Origin: Chromatiales bacterium
GTDB taxonomy: Bacteria; Pseudomonadota; Gammaproteobacteria; Xanthomonadales; SZUA-36
Length of the DNA stretch: 47,151 nucleotides
Assembly (NCBI GenBank): GCA_024640025.1
Contig: JAHEFT010000007.1
Coordinates: 1-47,151, forward strand
Direction: 5' to 3'
Shown: positions 39,601 through 47,151 of the stretch, one piece after another
Numbering within the stretch: position 1 is the stretch's first letter
How the letters are laid out: each line of letters opens with the position of its first letter
The notes under the pieces: generated by a model
Databases searched by the model: none
What the model was told of the DNA's origin: nothing
The model's input: only the letters and a program-made list of their open reading frames with translations
Made by a program: the position numbers and the translations under genes

Positions 39601-39813
39601 TCCACGCTTCTCCTTCCGGTCGCGAACCAACTGGACCAGAGACCGGGCCCTTTGATCGACGCGCTGCTCGGTCTCCGGATCGAGTCTGGCCCCGGCGAGC
39701 AACAGTCGGACAGCATCGGCCTCATCCGAATCGTAAGCCCGGTTGACGGCTTCCTTCAGCGGATCCGCAATTGGAGGGGAAATCAGAAAATCAGCGCCCC
39801 GGTTGTCGTTCAC
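36646..39813 (-). CDS. putA: bifunctional proline dehydrogenase / L-glutamate-gamma-semialdehyde dehydrogenase
   Basis: PRODH (RLVKGAYWDAEIKHAQVEGLSGYPVFTRK) plus ALDH (ISPWNFPLAIFTGQ; GQRCSALRVL); probable GTG start at 39813 (VNDNRGADFL). Confidence 0.94.
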   Translation of the reverse strand: MNDNRGADFLISPPIADPLKEAVNRAYDSDEADAVRLLLAGARLDPETEQRVDQRARSLVQLVRDRKEKRGLLDAFMQEYDLSSEEGVILMCLAEALLRIPDDDTAEKLIADKLGDADWESHLGKSASVMVNASTWGLMLTGKLVALSGSTQASFTSIFKRLVNRSGEPVVRTAIRQAMRIMGHQYVMGRTIDEALDRSLQKRNLAYRHSFDMLGEAALTGKDAERFMDSYRAGIRAIGARKKPDEIFAAPSISVKLSALHPRFEFGQRDRVLRELPPRLLELAQLAMANRMALTVDTEEADRLMLTLDVFAAVIRDTSLAGWNGLGIALQTYQKRAPAVIDLLAHLSARSGQRIPVRLVKGAYWDAEIKHAQVEGLSGYPVFTRKVNTDVSYIACARQVLANRYAFYPQFATHNAHTIAAVTELAGDRLDYEFQRLHGMGQDLYDIVMSEKGFRHACRVYAPVGSHEDLLPYLVRRLLENGSNTSFVNRIVDENLPVEKVVENPIQKVADMEPVAHPSIPLPRKLYGKDRLNSRGVNLANEAEVAELAGRMQPFSSSRWDVEPILAIPLSKDGGTSKDNINPGRLGDLVGTVRQTSLEELEGAVEAAYGFRAEWDNTPAGRRAEILETAAGLMEESFAEFMALATREAGKTAHDAVAEIREAVDFLRYYAMQARKNFDAPTLLPGPTGERNELSLHGKGVFVCISPWNFPLAIFTGQVSAALAAGNTVLAKPADQTPAIAALAVKMLHRAGIPRAALQLVPGRGSVIGAKLTADPRIDGLALTGSMDTARMINRSLAAREGAPLAAMIAETGGQNAMLVDSSALPEQVVKDVIRSAFHSAGQRCSALRVLFLQADVADRILRLLAGAMQELVIGDPGNLSTDVGPVIDNAALQELQAHADRMEKDFTLVGKAPVPAKLSGHYMAPCAFEIDSINTLEQEVFGPVLHVVRYRARDLDRIIDEINGTGYGLTLGIHSRIDRTQRHIAKRVMAGNCYINRNMIGAVVGVQPFGGERLSGTGPKAGGPHYMLRFATERTLTVNTAAVGGNAVLLELDD

Positions 39814-39987
39814 TCCAGGTTCTCCATGTCGGGTTAGAAGCACTGGCCAGTTTACTCCCCGTGCGCAACCGTGAAAACACGAGTCGAAAATTATCAACCT
39901 TTTCTTGCCCATGACTTGGATGCGCGGATACAATTGGCGGCTTGGCGTGGCCGCCCTGGGATTTGGCGGCCGGCACAAAGGAACACC

Positions 39988-40494
39988 ATGGTCGTTACTT
40001 GGCAAAGTTCTGACAGGCATCGTGCCGGTATCCTGGCCAGGGGTAATTTTTCCCTGGAAGCCGGTGGAATGGTTAACCTGCTGCTGGCACTGGCTTTCGT
40101 CAGTTTGTGCCTCGCCGGTATCCTGGCTTTCCAGGGGTACTGGCCGATACTGCTGATTGCCGTTATCCAGCTTGTGCTGGTGGCATGGATCCTGGTCAGG
40201 ACCTGGGAACGCACCTGGGTCTCGGAATCCATCGAAATTGATGCGGACAAGATCAGGATAACGCACCAGAGACACCGGCGAAAACGCCGTTACGAACTCG
40301 AAACCGCATGGGCAGTGATCGAGTTGAAGCAACCGGAAGTCGCCTGGTACAGCCCGAGGATTCAGTTAAGGTCCCGGTCCCAGGTGGTGGAACTGGGCTC
40401 GTTCCTGACGAGTGAAGAAAAGCACGAACTGGTAAGGCACATTAATTGTGCAGTGGAAAAACATAGCGCCATCAAAGGTGCATTTAATTCTTGA
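39988..40494 (+). CDS. DUF2244 domain-containing membrane protein
   Basis: Two TMs then WERTWVSESIEIDADKIRI...RSRSQVVELGSFLTSEEKHELVRHI; directly upstream of coxB; ATG at 39988. Confidence 0.82.
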   Translation: MVVTWQSSDRHRAGILARGNFSLEAGGMVNLLLALAFVSLCLAGILAFQGYWPILLIAVIQLVLVAWILVRTWERTWVSESIEIDADKIRITHQRHRRKRRYELETAWAVIELKQPEVAWYSPRIQLRSRSQVVELGSFLTSEEKHELVRHINCAVEKHSAIKGAFNS

Positions 40495-40508
40495 GGCTTT
40501 AATTACCA

Positions 40509-41669
40509 ATGAAGAAACAAAATACTTTCATTGTTGCAGCAGCGGTAACCGCGGCGGTCATTGCCGCATTCTGGTTGCTCCTGGCCGCACCCGCTTATAC
40601 CGGGAATGCGATCAACATGACGCAGGGGGTCACTTCCCAGTCAGTGTTGAGCTATCAGCTGCATATGATCATTCTCTGGATATGCGTGGTAATCGGCATC
40701 ATCGTTTTCAGCGCGATGTTTTACTCCATCGTGATGCACCGCAAATCAAAGGGCCACGAAGCTGCGCAATTCACACACAGCACCAAGGCGGAAATTGTCT
40801 GGACCATTATCCCGATTATCATTCTCATCGTCATGGCGGTGCCTGCGACCACAGCTCTCGTCAACATGGAAGTGGCTCCTGAAACCGAAATGACGATCAA
40901 GATCACCGGTTTTCAATGGCGCTGGAAATATCAATACGTCGAAGATGAAATCGAGTTTATCTCCTCACTGGATACCGGCTCCAATTTCGCCCGCCGCCTG
41001 GCATCGGGCACCGATCCGTCCAGCGTTGAGAATTACCTGCTGAACGTGGACAAGCCGCTGGTTCTGCCAGCCAACACCAAGATCAAATTCCTGATCACGG
41101 CGGACGACGTGATCCACTCCTGGTGGGTTCCTGCTCTCGGCTGGAAACGCGACGCCATTCCTGGGTTCATCAACGAGGCATGGACGGAGGTCATGGAGCC
41201 GGGAACCTATCGCGGGCAATGCGCGGAGCTGTGCGGAAAAGACCATGGCTTCATGCCGATCGTGCTCAATGTGCTGCCCAAGGCGGAATATCAAGCCTGG
41301 GTTAACCAGCAGCGCCAGGGCATGGCGCATGAACAGGCAGAAATTGAGCGCCTGTGGGCGCGTGACGAGTTGATGGACCTGGGCCAGGAAGTGTACGCCG
41401 CCCAGTGCGCTACCTGCCACCAGGCAGACGGCCAGGGACTGGCTCCTGCTTTTCCGGCGCTGGCCGGAAGCCCGGTCGCCAACGGGCCGGTCGACGAAAA
41501 CATTGCGGTCATCCTGCACGGCAGGGAAGGCACAGCGATGCAGGCATGGGGCAGGATGTTGTCTGATTCAGACATAGCCGCCGCCCTCACCTACACAAGA
41601 AATGCCTTCGGCAATGAGACGGGTGACGTGGTGCAGCCACAGACCATCGCCCGCATCAAGAACGGATAA
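40509..41669 (+). CDS. coxB: cytochrome c oxidase subunit II with fused cytochrome c domain
   Basis: CuA site CAELCGKDHGFMPI; haem c motif CATCHQADGQG. Confidence 0.96.
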   Translation: MKKQNTFIVAAAVTAAVIAAFWLLLAAPAYTGNAINMTQGVTSQSVLSYQLHMIILWICVVIGIIVFSAMFYSIVMHRKSKGHEAAQFTHSTKAEIVWTIIPIIILIVMAVPATTALVNMEVAPETEMTIKITGFQWRWKYQYVEDEIEFISSLDTGSNFARRLASGTDPSSVENYLLNVDKPLVLPANTKIKFLITADDVIHSWWVPALGWKRDAIPGFINEAWTEVMEPGTYRGQCAELCGKDHGFMPIVLNVLPKAEYQAWVNQQRQGMAHEQAEIERLWARDELMDLGQEVYAAQCATCHQADGQGLAPAFPALAGSPVANGPVDENIAVILHGREGTAMQAWGRMLSDSDIAAALTYTRNAFGNETGDVVQPQTIARIKNG

Positions 41670-41689
41670 CGAAAACAGGAATTGATGAG

Positions 41690-43312
41690 ATGAGTATCGA
41701 GAGTCACGACATAGCACACGACGATCATCACGATCACAAACCCAGCGGATTCCTGGACCGGTGGCTGTATACAACCAACCACAAGGACATCGGAACGCTG
41801 TACCTGGTTTTCTCCCTGCTGATGTTCTTTATCGGCGGCAGCATGGCCATGGTGATCCGCGCCGAACTGTTCATGCCCGGTCTGCAGCTGGTGGAGCCGG
41901 AATTCTTCAACCAGATGACCACCATGCATGCGCTGATCATGGTGTTCGGCGCGGTCATGCCGGCCTGGGTCGGTTTTGCCAACTGGATGATTCCGATGAT
42001 GATCGGAGCGCCTGACATGGCGCTGCCGCGAATGAACAACTGGAGCTTCTGGATTCTGCCTTTCGCTTTCACCATGCTGCTGAGCACGCTGTTCATGGAT
42101 TCAGGCGGCCCCGCCGCCGGCTGGACACTCTACCCGCCCCTCAGTCTGCAGGGCGGTCAGAGTTTTGCCTTCGTGGTGTTCGCGGTCCACATGATGGGAA
42201 TTTCTTCCATCATGGGTTCCATCAATGTCATCGCGACCATACTCAATATGCGCGCACCCGGCATGACCCTGCTGAAAATGCCGCTGTTCGTATGGACCTG
42301 GCTGATTACCGCTTTCCTGCTGATCGCGGTCATGCCGGTTCTCGCCGGTGCGGTCACGATGCTTCTGACCGATCACTTTTTCGGCACGAGCTTCTTCAAT
42401 GCGGCCGGCGGCGGTGACCCGGTCATGTTCCAGCACATTTTCTGGTTTTTCGGGCACCCCGAGGTCTATATCATGATCCTGCCGGCGTTCGGCGTGGTCT
42501 CCGAAATCATTCCTACCTTTTCGCGTAAACCCCTGTTCGGCTATACCGCCATGGTTTATGCAACGGCCAGTATTGCTTTTCTTTCTTTCATCGTTTGGGC
42601 GCATCACATGTTCACGGTTGGCATGCCTTTGACCGGCGAGCTGTTTTTCATGTACGCGACAATGCTGATCGCGGTGCCGACGGGCGTGAAGGTATTCAAC
42701 TGGGTAAGCACCATGTGGCAAGGCTCGATGACTTTCGAGACCCCCATGTTGTTCGCCATTGGTTTTGTGGTGCTGTTCACTATCGGCGGCCTGTCCGGGT
42801 TGATGCTTGCGATGGCCGCTGCTGATTTGCAGTATCACGACACGTATTTCGTGGTCGCGCACTTTCACTATGTGCTGGTGCCGGGCTCTGTATTTGCCCT
42901 GATGGCCGGCGCATATTACTGGCTGCCCAAGTGGACCGGCCATATGTATTCTGAAAAGTGGGGCAAAATCCACTTCTGGGTGTCTGCGATCTCCGTCAAT
43001 ATATTGTTTTTCCCGCAGCACTATCTTGGCCTGGCCGGCATGCCGCGGCGTATCCCCGATTATTCAACCCAATTCGCTGACTTCAATATGATTTCGTCGA
43101 TCGGCGGTTTTATATTCGGAGCTTCCCAGCTGATTTTTGTGGGCGTGATCGTGCATTGCGTTTACAAGAGCCGCCAGGTCGCCACCGGACGTGTGTGGGA
43201 AGGCGCCAAGGGTCTGGAATGGACACTGTCGTCTCCCCCTCCCTATCATTCCTTCAACACACCGCCGGTGATCGATTCGACCACCATCGCGCATGTTGAA
43301 GAGGCGCACTGA
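41690..43312 (+). CDS. ctaD: cytochrome c oxidase subunit I
   Basis: FFGHPEVYIMILPAFGVVSEI; WAHHMFTVGM; HDTYFVVAHFHYVL. Confidence 0.98.
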   Translation: MSIESHDIAHDDHHDHKPSGFLDRWLYTTNHKDIGTLYLVFSLLMFFIGGSMAMVIRAELFMPGLQLVEPEFFNQMTTMHALIMVFGAVMPAWVGFANWMIPMMIGAPDMALPRMNNWSFWILPFAFTMLLSTLFMDSGGPAAGWTLYPPLSLQGGQSFAFVVFAVHMMGISSIMGSINVIATILNMRAPGMTLLKMPLFVWTWLITAFLLIAVMPVLAGAVTMLLTDHFFGTSFFNAAGGGDPVMFQHIFWFFGHPEVYIMILPAFGVVSEIIPTFSRKPLFGYTAMVYATASIAFLSFIVWAHHMFTVGMPLTGELFFMYATMLIAVPTGVKVFNWVSTMWQGSMTFETPMLFAIGFVVLFTIGGLSGLMLAMAAADLQYHDTYFVVAHFHYVLVPGSVFALMAGAYYWLPKWTGHMYSEKWGKIHFWVSAISVNILFFPQHYLGLAGMPRRIPDYSTQFADFNMISSIGGFIFGASQLIFVGVIVHCVYKSRQVATGRVWEGAKGLEWTLSSPPPYHSFNTPPVIDSTTIAHVEEAH

Positions 43313-43322
43313 ATCGGGCCCC

Positions 43323-43451
43323 ATGGAATTGACCGAGCATGACGACATCAGGAACCGGCGCAAGCGGGCTGTAAAAACAGCCTGGGCGCTGGCGATCGTG
43401 GCTATCATGATTTTTGTCGCCTTCATCCTTTCCGGCGTGCTGGGGACCTGA
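43323..43451 (+). CDS. 42-aa single-TM cytochrome oxidase-associated small protein (not in the ORF track)
   Basis: MELTEHDDIRNRRKRAVKTAWALAIVAIMIFVAFILSGVLGT; ends 1 nt before the ctaG ATG; charged N-term then one TM. Confidence 0.75.
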   Translation: MELTEHDDIRNRRKRAVKTAWALAIVAIMIFVAFILSGVLGT

Positions 43452-43452
43452 C

Positions 43453-44016
43453 ATGAATGGACCCTCGCATGGAAAGCTGGTGCGCAAACTGGTGCTTCTC
43501 GCCGTCGGCATGTTTGGTTTCGGCTTTGCCATGTGGCCGCTCTATAACGTTTTTTGTGACCTTACCGGGCTGGGCGGGCGTGGCGTGAAAGTGGTCGAGA
43601 GCGCCGGCGAGCTGCAGAAATCAGACCGCCAGGTCAAGATCCGCTTCGATGCAACCGTCAACTCCGGGCTACCCTGGATTTTCGAGGCAAAAGAGAAATC
43701 AACCATGGTTTCGCTGGGTGAAATGACCGAAGCCACGTACATGGCAATGAACCCCGGCAATGAAGCCATTGTGGGACAAGCGATCTATAATGTGACACCG
43801 CCCGAAGCCAGCCTTTATTTTGTGAAAACCGAGTGCTTTTGCTTTACCGAACAGGTTTTGCAGGCAAATGAAACCAGGGAAATGCCGGTTTATTACTTCA
43901 TACAGCCGGATCTTCCGGAACATATCAAGGAAATAACGCTGTCCTACACGTTCTTCCGGAATGAAAGCGCAAACGCCGTGGCATTGGCGACCGCGCGGGA
44001 AACCGATTCGGAATGA
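43453..44016 (+). CDS. ctaG: cytochrome c oxidase assembly protein CtaG/Cox11
   Basis: MWPLYNVFCDLTGLGG; KTECFCFTEQVLQANETREMPVYYFIQPDLPEHIKEITLSYTFF. Confidence 0.96.
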   Translation: MNGPSHGKLVRKLVLLAVGMFGFGFAMWPLYNVFCDLTGLGGRGVKVVESAGELQKSDRQVKIRFDATVNSGLPWIFEAKEKSTMVSLGEMTEATYMAMNPGNEAIVGQAIYNVTPPEASLYFVKTECFCFTEQVLQANETREMPVYYFIQPDLPEHIKEITLSYTFFRNESANAVALATARETDSE

Positions 44017-44053
44017 ACGCCCGGGCAGATGAAAGAACCAACGAGGCTTAAAA

Positions 44054-44923
44054 ATGGCACATCACGCTGACGACAGCTATTACGTACCCCATGGAACCAA
44101 GTGGCCGATTATCGGATCCCTGGGGATGATCACCATGATGGCCAGTGCGGGATTCTGGGTAAATGACTCACAAACAGCGCCCTGGATCTTCCTGGTCGGC
44201 ACGCTGATCCTTATTTACATGGTTTTCGGCTGGTTTGGCGAAGTCATCCGGGAAAGCGAAGCCGGCATGTACAACGCACAGGTGGATACGTCATTCCGCA
44301 TGGGAATGATGTGGTTCATCTTTTCGGAAGTGATGTTTTTTGCCTGCTTCTTTGGCGCACTTTTCTATGCGCGCATGTTCGCCGTGCCCTGGCTGGGAGG
44401 CGAAGGCAGCGGCGCGTTCACCAATGAAGTGCTGTGGCAGGGCTATGATGCCGTCTGGCCAACGGCCGGTCCGGAAGAACTCGGCGGCCCGTTTCAGACC
44501 GTCCCGGCATTCGGCGTGCCCTTCGTCAACACCCTGATCCTGCTGTCTTCCGGTTTCACAGTCACCATGGCCCACCATGCATTGAAAAAGGAGGCGCGGG
44601 GCAAACTCATTACCTGGCTGATCGCCACCGTTGTCCTGGGCTTTCTGTTCGTATTTCTGCAGGTCGAGGAATACAAGGAGGCCTATGTGCATCTTGGGCT
44701 GACCCTGGGTTCAGGAATTTATGGATCGACGTTTTTCATGCTCACCGGTTTCCATGGCATGCACGTCACGCTTGGCGCCATCATGCTTGCGGTCATTACC
44801 ATTCGCTGCATGCGCGGGCATTTCAAACCCGAACACCATTTTGGCTTTGAAGCCGTCGCCTGGTACTGGCATTTCGTGGACGTGGTCTGGCTGGGTTTGT
44901 TTATCTTCGTTTACGTTTACTAA
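44054..44923 (+). CDS. ctaE: cytochrome c oxidase subunit III
   Basis: GMMWFIFSEVMFFACFFGALFYAR; GFHGMHVTLGAIML; EAVAWYWHFVDVVWLGLFIFVYVY. Confidence 0.97.
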   Translation: MAHHADDSYYVPHGTKWPIIGSLGMITMMASAGFWVNDSQTAPWIFLVGTLILIYMVFGWFGEVIRESEAGMYNAQVDTSFRMGMMWFIFSEVMFFACFFGALFYARMFAVPWLGGEGSGAFTNEVLWQGYDAVWPTAGPEELGGPFQTVPAFGVPFVNTLILLSSGFTVTMAHHALKKEARGKLITWLIATVVLGFLFVFLQVEEYKEAYVHLGLTLGSGIYGSTFFMLTGFHGMHVTLGAIMLAVITIRCMRGHFKPEHHFGFEAVAWYWHFVDVVWLGLFIFVYVY

Positions 44924-44971
44924 GAAAACCGAAATGCCGCGAGTCGAAACCGCGGCAAAGCAGTAAATTAA

Positions 44972-45000
44972 GAGAAGGCCCGCCCAATGGCGGGCTTCTC
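44972..45000. terminator. probable intrinsic (bidirectional) terminator hairpin between ctaE and convergent DUF2909 gene
   Basis: GAGAAGGCCCGCC-CAAT-GGCGGGCTTCTC, 12-bp stem with one bulged G, between convergent genes. Confidence 0.75.
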
Positions 45001-45001
45001 C

Positions 45002-45247
45002 TTATTCCGGTTCCGCCGGTTGCTCTGCAGTCGGAACGCGAATCGGGCCGCTGTTGGGTTCTATCCAGCCCAGCTGGTAAGCACCCCACAGAAACAGGAA
45101 GAGCACGAGGGACAGGCCAATGCGCCACATCAGGCGTTTGACGGTCCGATCCCCTTCGCCATGATCTTTCACGAGAAAAATCAGGGCGGAACCGAGACTG
45201 TAAATAATGGCGAGCAGGAAAACGATGATCAGTATTTTGATGAGCAT
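45002..45247 (-). CDS. DUF2909-like twin-transmembrane protein
   Basis: MLIKILIIVFLLAIIYSLGSALIFLVKDHGEGDRTVKRLMWRIGLSLVLFLFLWGAYQLGWIEP; cox neighbourhood. Confidence 0.8.
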   Translation of the reverse strand: MLIKILIIVFLLAIIYSLGSALIFLVKDHGEGDRTVKRLMWRIGLSLVLFLFLWGAYQLGWIEPNSGPIRVPTAEQPAEPE

Positions 45248-45318
45248 GACTGTCTCGACTGAACGTTTTAGTGAGTCTTGATTATAGCCAATCAGAGTTG
45301 AATTAAACGGAACAAAAA

Positions 45319-46050
45319 ATGGTTTTCAAGCCTTCAATCAAGTTGACGCTGGTTTTGCTGGCTCTGGCGCTGGTTTTTGCGCGCATGGGCCTGTGGCAAC
45401 TGGAACGCAAAGCAGAGAAACAGCAACTGCTCCACCGGTTTGACGATGCTCCCGTTTTGAACATCGAGGATGCCCTTGCACAAAACGCGCTGTTCGCACG
45501 GGTAGAAGCCCATGGACGCTATGACCCCCGGCGCCATGTATTGCTGGACAACAAGATCGACAAGGGCCGGGCCGGGGTTCACGCCCTGACCCCTTTCGAG
45601 CTTCAGGACGGCCGGCAAATCCTGGTGAACCGTGGCTGGCTTCCCCTGCCCCCCGACCGGCGTTCGCTACCCGGCGTGCCGACTGAAAGCGGCCTGACAG
45701 CGATCAGCGGAATTCTGAACAAGCCTTCTGAAGGCGGCCAGCGCATCGGAGGCCCCGATATTCTGGTCGCGGATGAATGGCCGCAATTGGTCACTTACCT
45801 GGAGATCGACTCTGTGGGTTCGGCCCTGGATGTAAACCTCGTACCCTGGCTGCTGCAACTGGATGCTGTGGACGAAAGTGGTTTTGAGGGACGCCAATGG
45901 AAGGCCGCCGTGATGGGGCCCGAAGTCCACAGTGCCTATGCTGTGCAATGGTTTGGACTGTCGCTGGCTGCTCTCGCCATCTGGATAACACTCGGAGCCC
46001 GACGCGGAAGAAGGCTGGTCGATAAAAACGCTGAAAGGGAAGCAAATTGA
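45319..46050 (+). CDS. SURF1 family cytochrome oxidase biogenesis protein
   Basis: RMGLWQLERKAEKQ; GRYDPRRHVLLDNKIDKGRAGVHALTPFELQDGRQILVNRGWLP. Confidence 0.94.
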   Translation: MVFKPSIKLTLVLLALALVFARMGLWQLERKAEKQQLLHRFDDAPVLNIEDALAQNALFARVEAHGRYDPRRHVLLDNKIDKGRAGVHALTPFELQDGRQILVNRGWLPLPPDRRSLPGVPTESGLTAISGILNKPSEGGQRIGGPDILVADEWPQLVTYLEIDSVGSALDVNLVPWLLQLDAVDESGFEGRQWKAAVMGPEVHSAYAVQWFGLSLAALAIWITLGARRGRRLVDKNAEREAN

Positions 46051-46652
46051 AAATGAAACTCTCGCCCAGGGTCTCCCTGGTCATCATCGCAGCGATGTTC
46101 CTGCTGCCCCTGCTGCTGGCCTGGTTCATGTATGACGGAACCATTACCTACAAGCCAGCCGTGACCCGCAATTTCGGACAACTGGTTGAGCCGCCCCTGC
46201 CGCTGGACTGGAAGGACGCGTCTGTTATCCCCGGCGACGGTTCATCCGGTGCCGCAGCGGCTGAAGAGTTCAGCCGGCACTGGGTCATTCTCTACCAGGT
46301 TGCGGAGCACTGCCCCGAATCCTGTCTGCAGGAAGTCTCAGCCTTGCGGCAAATCCATCGTGCCGCGGGGCGTCACCAGGACCGGATACGGATAGCACTG
46401 TTGCTGCGGAATGACGCCGGTTACGAAGTCGAGTCCGACCTGCGTGAAATGTATTCTCTCTACCAATTGATAAGCGACCCATCCGGAAGAATCGGAACTA
46501 CCCTGGAGCGCGCGGCGAGCGGTCCGGGCGCCGTCTACCTAATTGATCCACTGGGGAATATAATGATGACTTACAAAGGGGGAGCCGACCCGAATGACCT
46601 CAAGCGGGACTTGAAGCGGCTCCTGACCTGGTCAAAACTGGACGAACAATAA
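46047..46652 (+). CDS. membrane-anchored thioredoxin-fold, Sco-like protein
   Basis: N-terminal TM; EHCPESCLQEVSALRQIH (CxxxC); GAVYLIDPLGNIMMTYKGGADPNDLKRDLKRLL. Confidence 0.7.
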   Translation: MKMKLSPRVSLVIIAAMFLLPLLLAWFMYDGTITYKPAVTRNFGQLVEPPLPLDWKDASVIPGDGSSGAAAAEEFSRHWVILYQVAEHCPESCLQEVSALRQIHRAAGRHQDRIRIALLLRNDAGYEVESDLREMYSLYQLISDPSGRIGTTLERAASGPGAVYLIDPLGNIMMTYKGGADPNDLKRDLKRLLTWSKLDEQ

Positions 46653-47151
46653 TGAACCGAGGCCTGCACCGCCTGGCGCTGATCGCCGCTATTGTCGCCT
46701 TTGCTGTCATCATCCTCGGGGCTTTTGTCCGGCTTTCCGACGCCGGACTGGGCTGTCCGGACTGGCCTGGCTGTTACGGCCAGCTAACCTGGCCGGCCGA
46801 ACCCCACGAAGTGACCGAGGCCAACCAGTCCTATCCCGAACGGGCCGTTGAAACCCACAAAGCCTGGAAAGAAATGGTCCACCGCTACCTTGCCGGAGCA
46901 CTGGTCCTGCTCGTGCTTGCCATTAATTACCTGGCCTGGAAATCAGCAATCCCTGGCCGTATACGCGCACTGGCGGCCCTGTTGCTGGCGTTGATCCTGT
47001 TCCAGGCGGCGCTGGGAATGTGGACGGTTACACTCAAGCTGTTGCCCCTTGTCGTGATGGGACACCTGATGGGCGGCCTCGCCACGTTCTGCCTGCTGCT
47101 CTGGCTTGCCTGGAGCACCTCAGACCGGCTCCCCACCACGGGCGGGGCCTT
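46652..47151 (+). CDS. ctaA: haem A synthase CtaA/COX15 family (truncated by window end)
   Basis: MNRGLHRLALIAAIVAFAVIILGAFVRLSDAGLGCPDWPGCYGQL...ETHKAWKEMVHRYLAG. Confidence 0.93.
   Translation, partial: MNRGLHRLALIAAIVAFAVIILGAFVRLSDAGLGCPDWPGCYGQLTWPAEPHEVTEANQSYPERAVETHKAWKEMVHRYLAGALVLLVLAINYLAWKSAIPGRIRALAALLLALILFQAALGMWTVTLKLLPLVVMGHLMGGLATFCLLLWLAWSTSDRLPTTGGA

Noticed and set aside
39814-40332. N-terminal extension of the putA ORF to 1228 aa
   Set aside because: It overlaps the divergent DUF2244 gene, has low-complexity non-PutA sequence, and a GTG start at 39813 fits better.
42101-43021. 306-aa minus-strand ORF rich in H/R/Q
   Set aside because: Antisense shadow of ctaD with composition typical of reverse-complemented hydrophobic codons.
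1-47151. CRISPR arrays, prophage, toxin-antitoxin or restriction systems
   Set aside because: No regularly spaced repeats and no recognisable proteins of these classes in the ORF set.

Overview
The window is chromosomal DNA from a gammaproteobacterium (inferred from gene content and order). It is densely packed with mostly housekeeping genes. I saw no rRNA, tRNA, CRISPR array, prophage or intact mobile element. Blocks from left to right: hinT; AraC-MGMT fusion; yciK-like SDR; FmdB zinc ribbon; catalytically degenerate squalene/phytoene-synthase homologue; mupP-like HAD phosphatase; ubiG; mtaD-like amidohydrolase; efp; FimX-like degenerate GGDEF/EAL protein; gluQRS; accA; tilS; xseB; ispA; dxs; YjdF family; uspA; Zn-ADH; vertebrate-like steroid 5-alpha-reductase; cdd; deoA; NERD protein; split class II ribonucleotide reductase nrdJb/nrdJa; trmL; MscS-type channel; gpsA; secB; rhodanese; gpmI; envC; ctpA-like S41 protease; DUF1820; rhomboid; GspB/ExeA pair; putA; and a caa3-type cytochrome oxidase cluster (DUF2244, coxB with fused cyt c, coxA, 42-aa small ORF, ctaG, coxC, DUF2909, SURF1, Sco-like, ctaA truncated by the window end). 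The most interesting non-coding signal is the ~280-nt spacer between nrdJa and nrdJb. In the sense orientation it holds about 16 GGA motifs, several in hairpin loops, including an exact match to the CsrA SELEX consensus (GUACAAGGAUGU). It is a candidate CsrA/RsmA-binding leader or embedded sponge RNA. Upstream of nrdJa there is a consensus-like sigma70 promoter (TTGACA-N17-TATCTT) followed by two NrdR-box palindromes spaced 32 bp apart. All calls come from reading the sequence; no database search was run.
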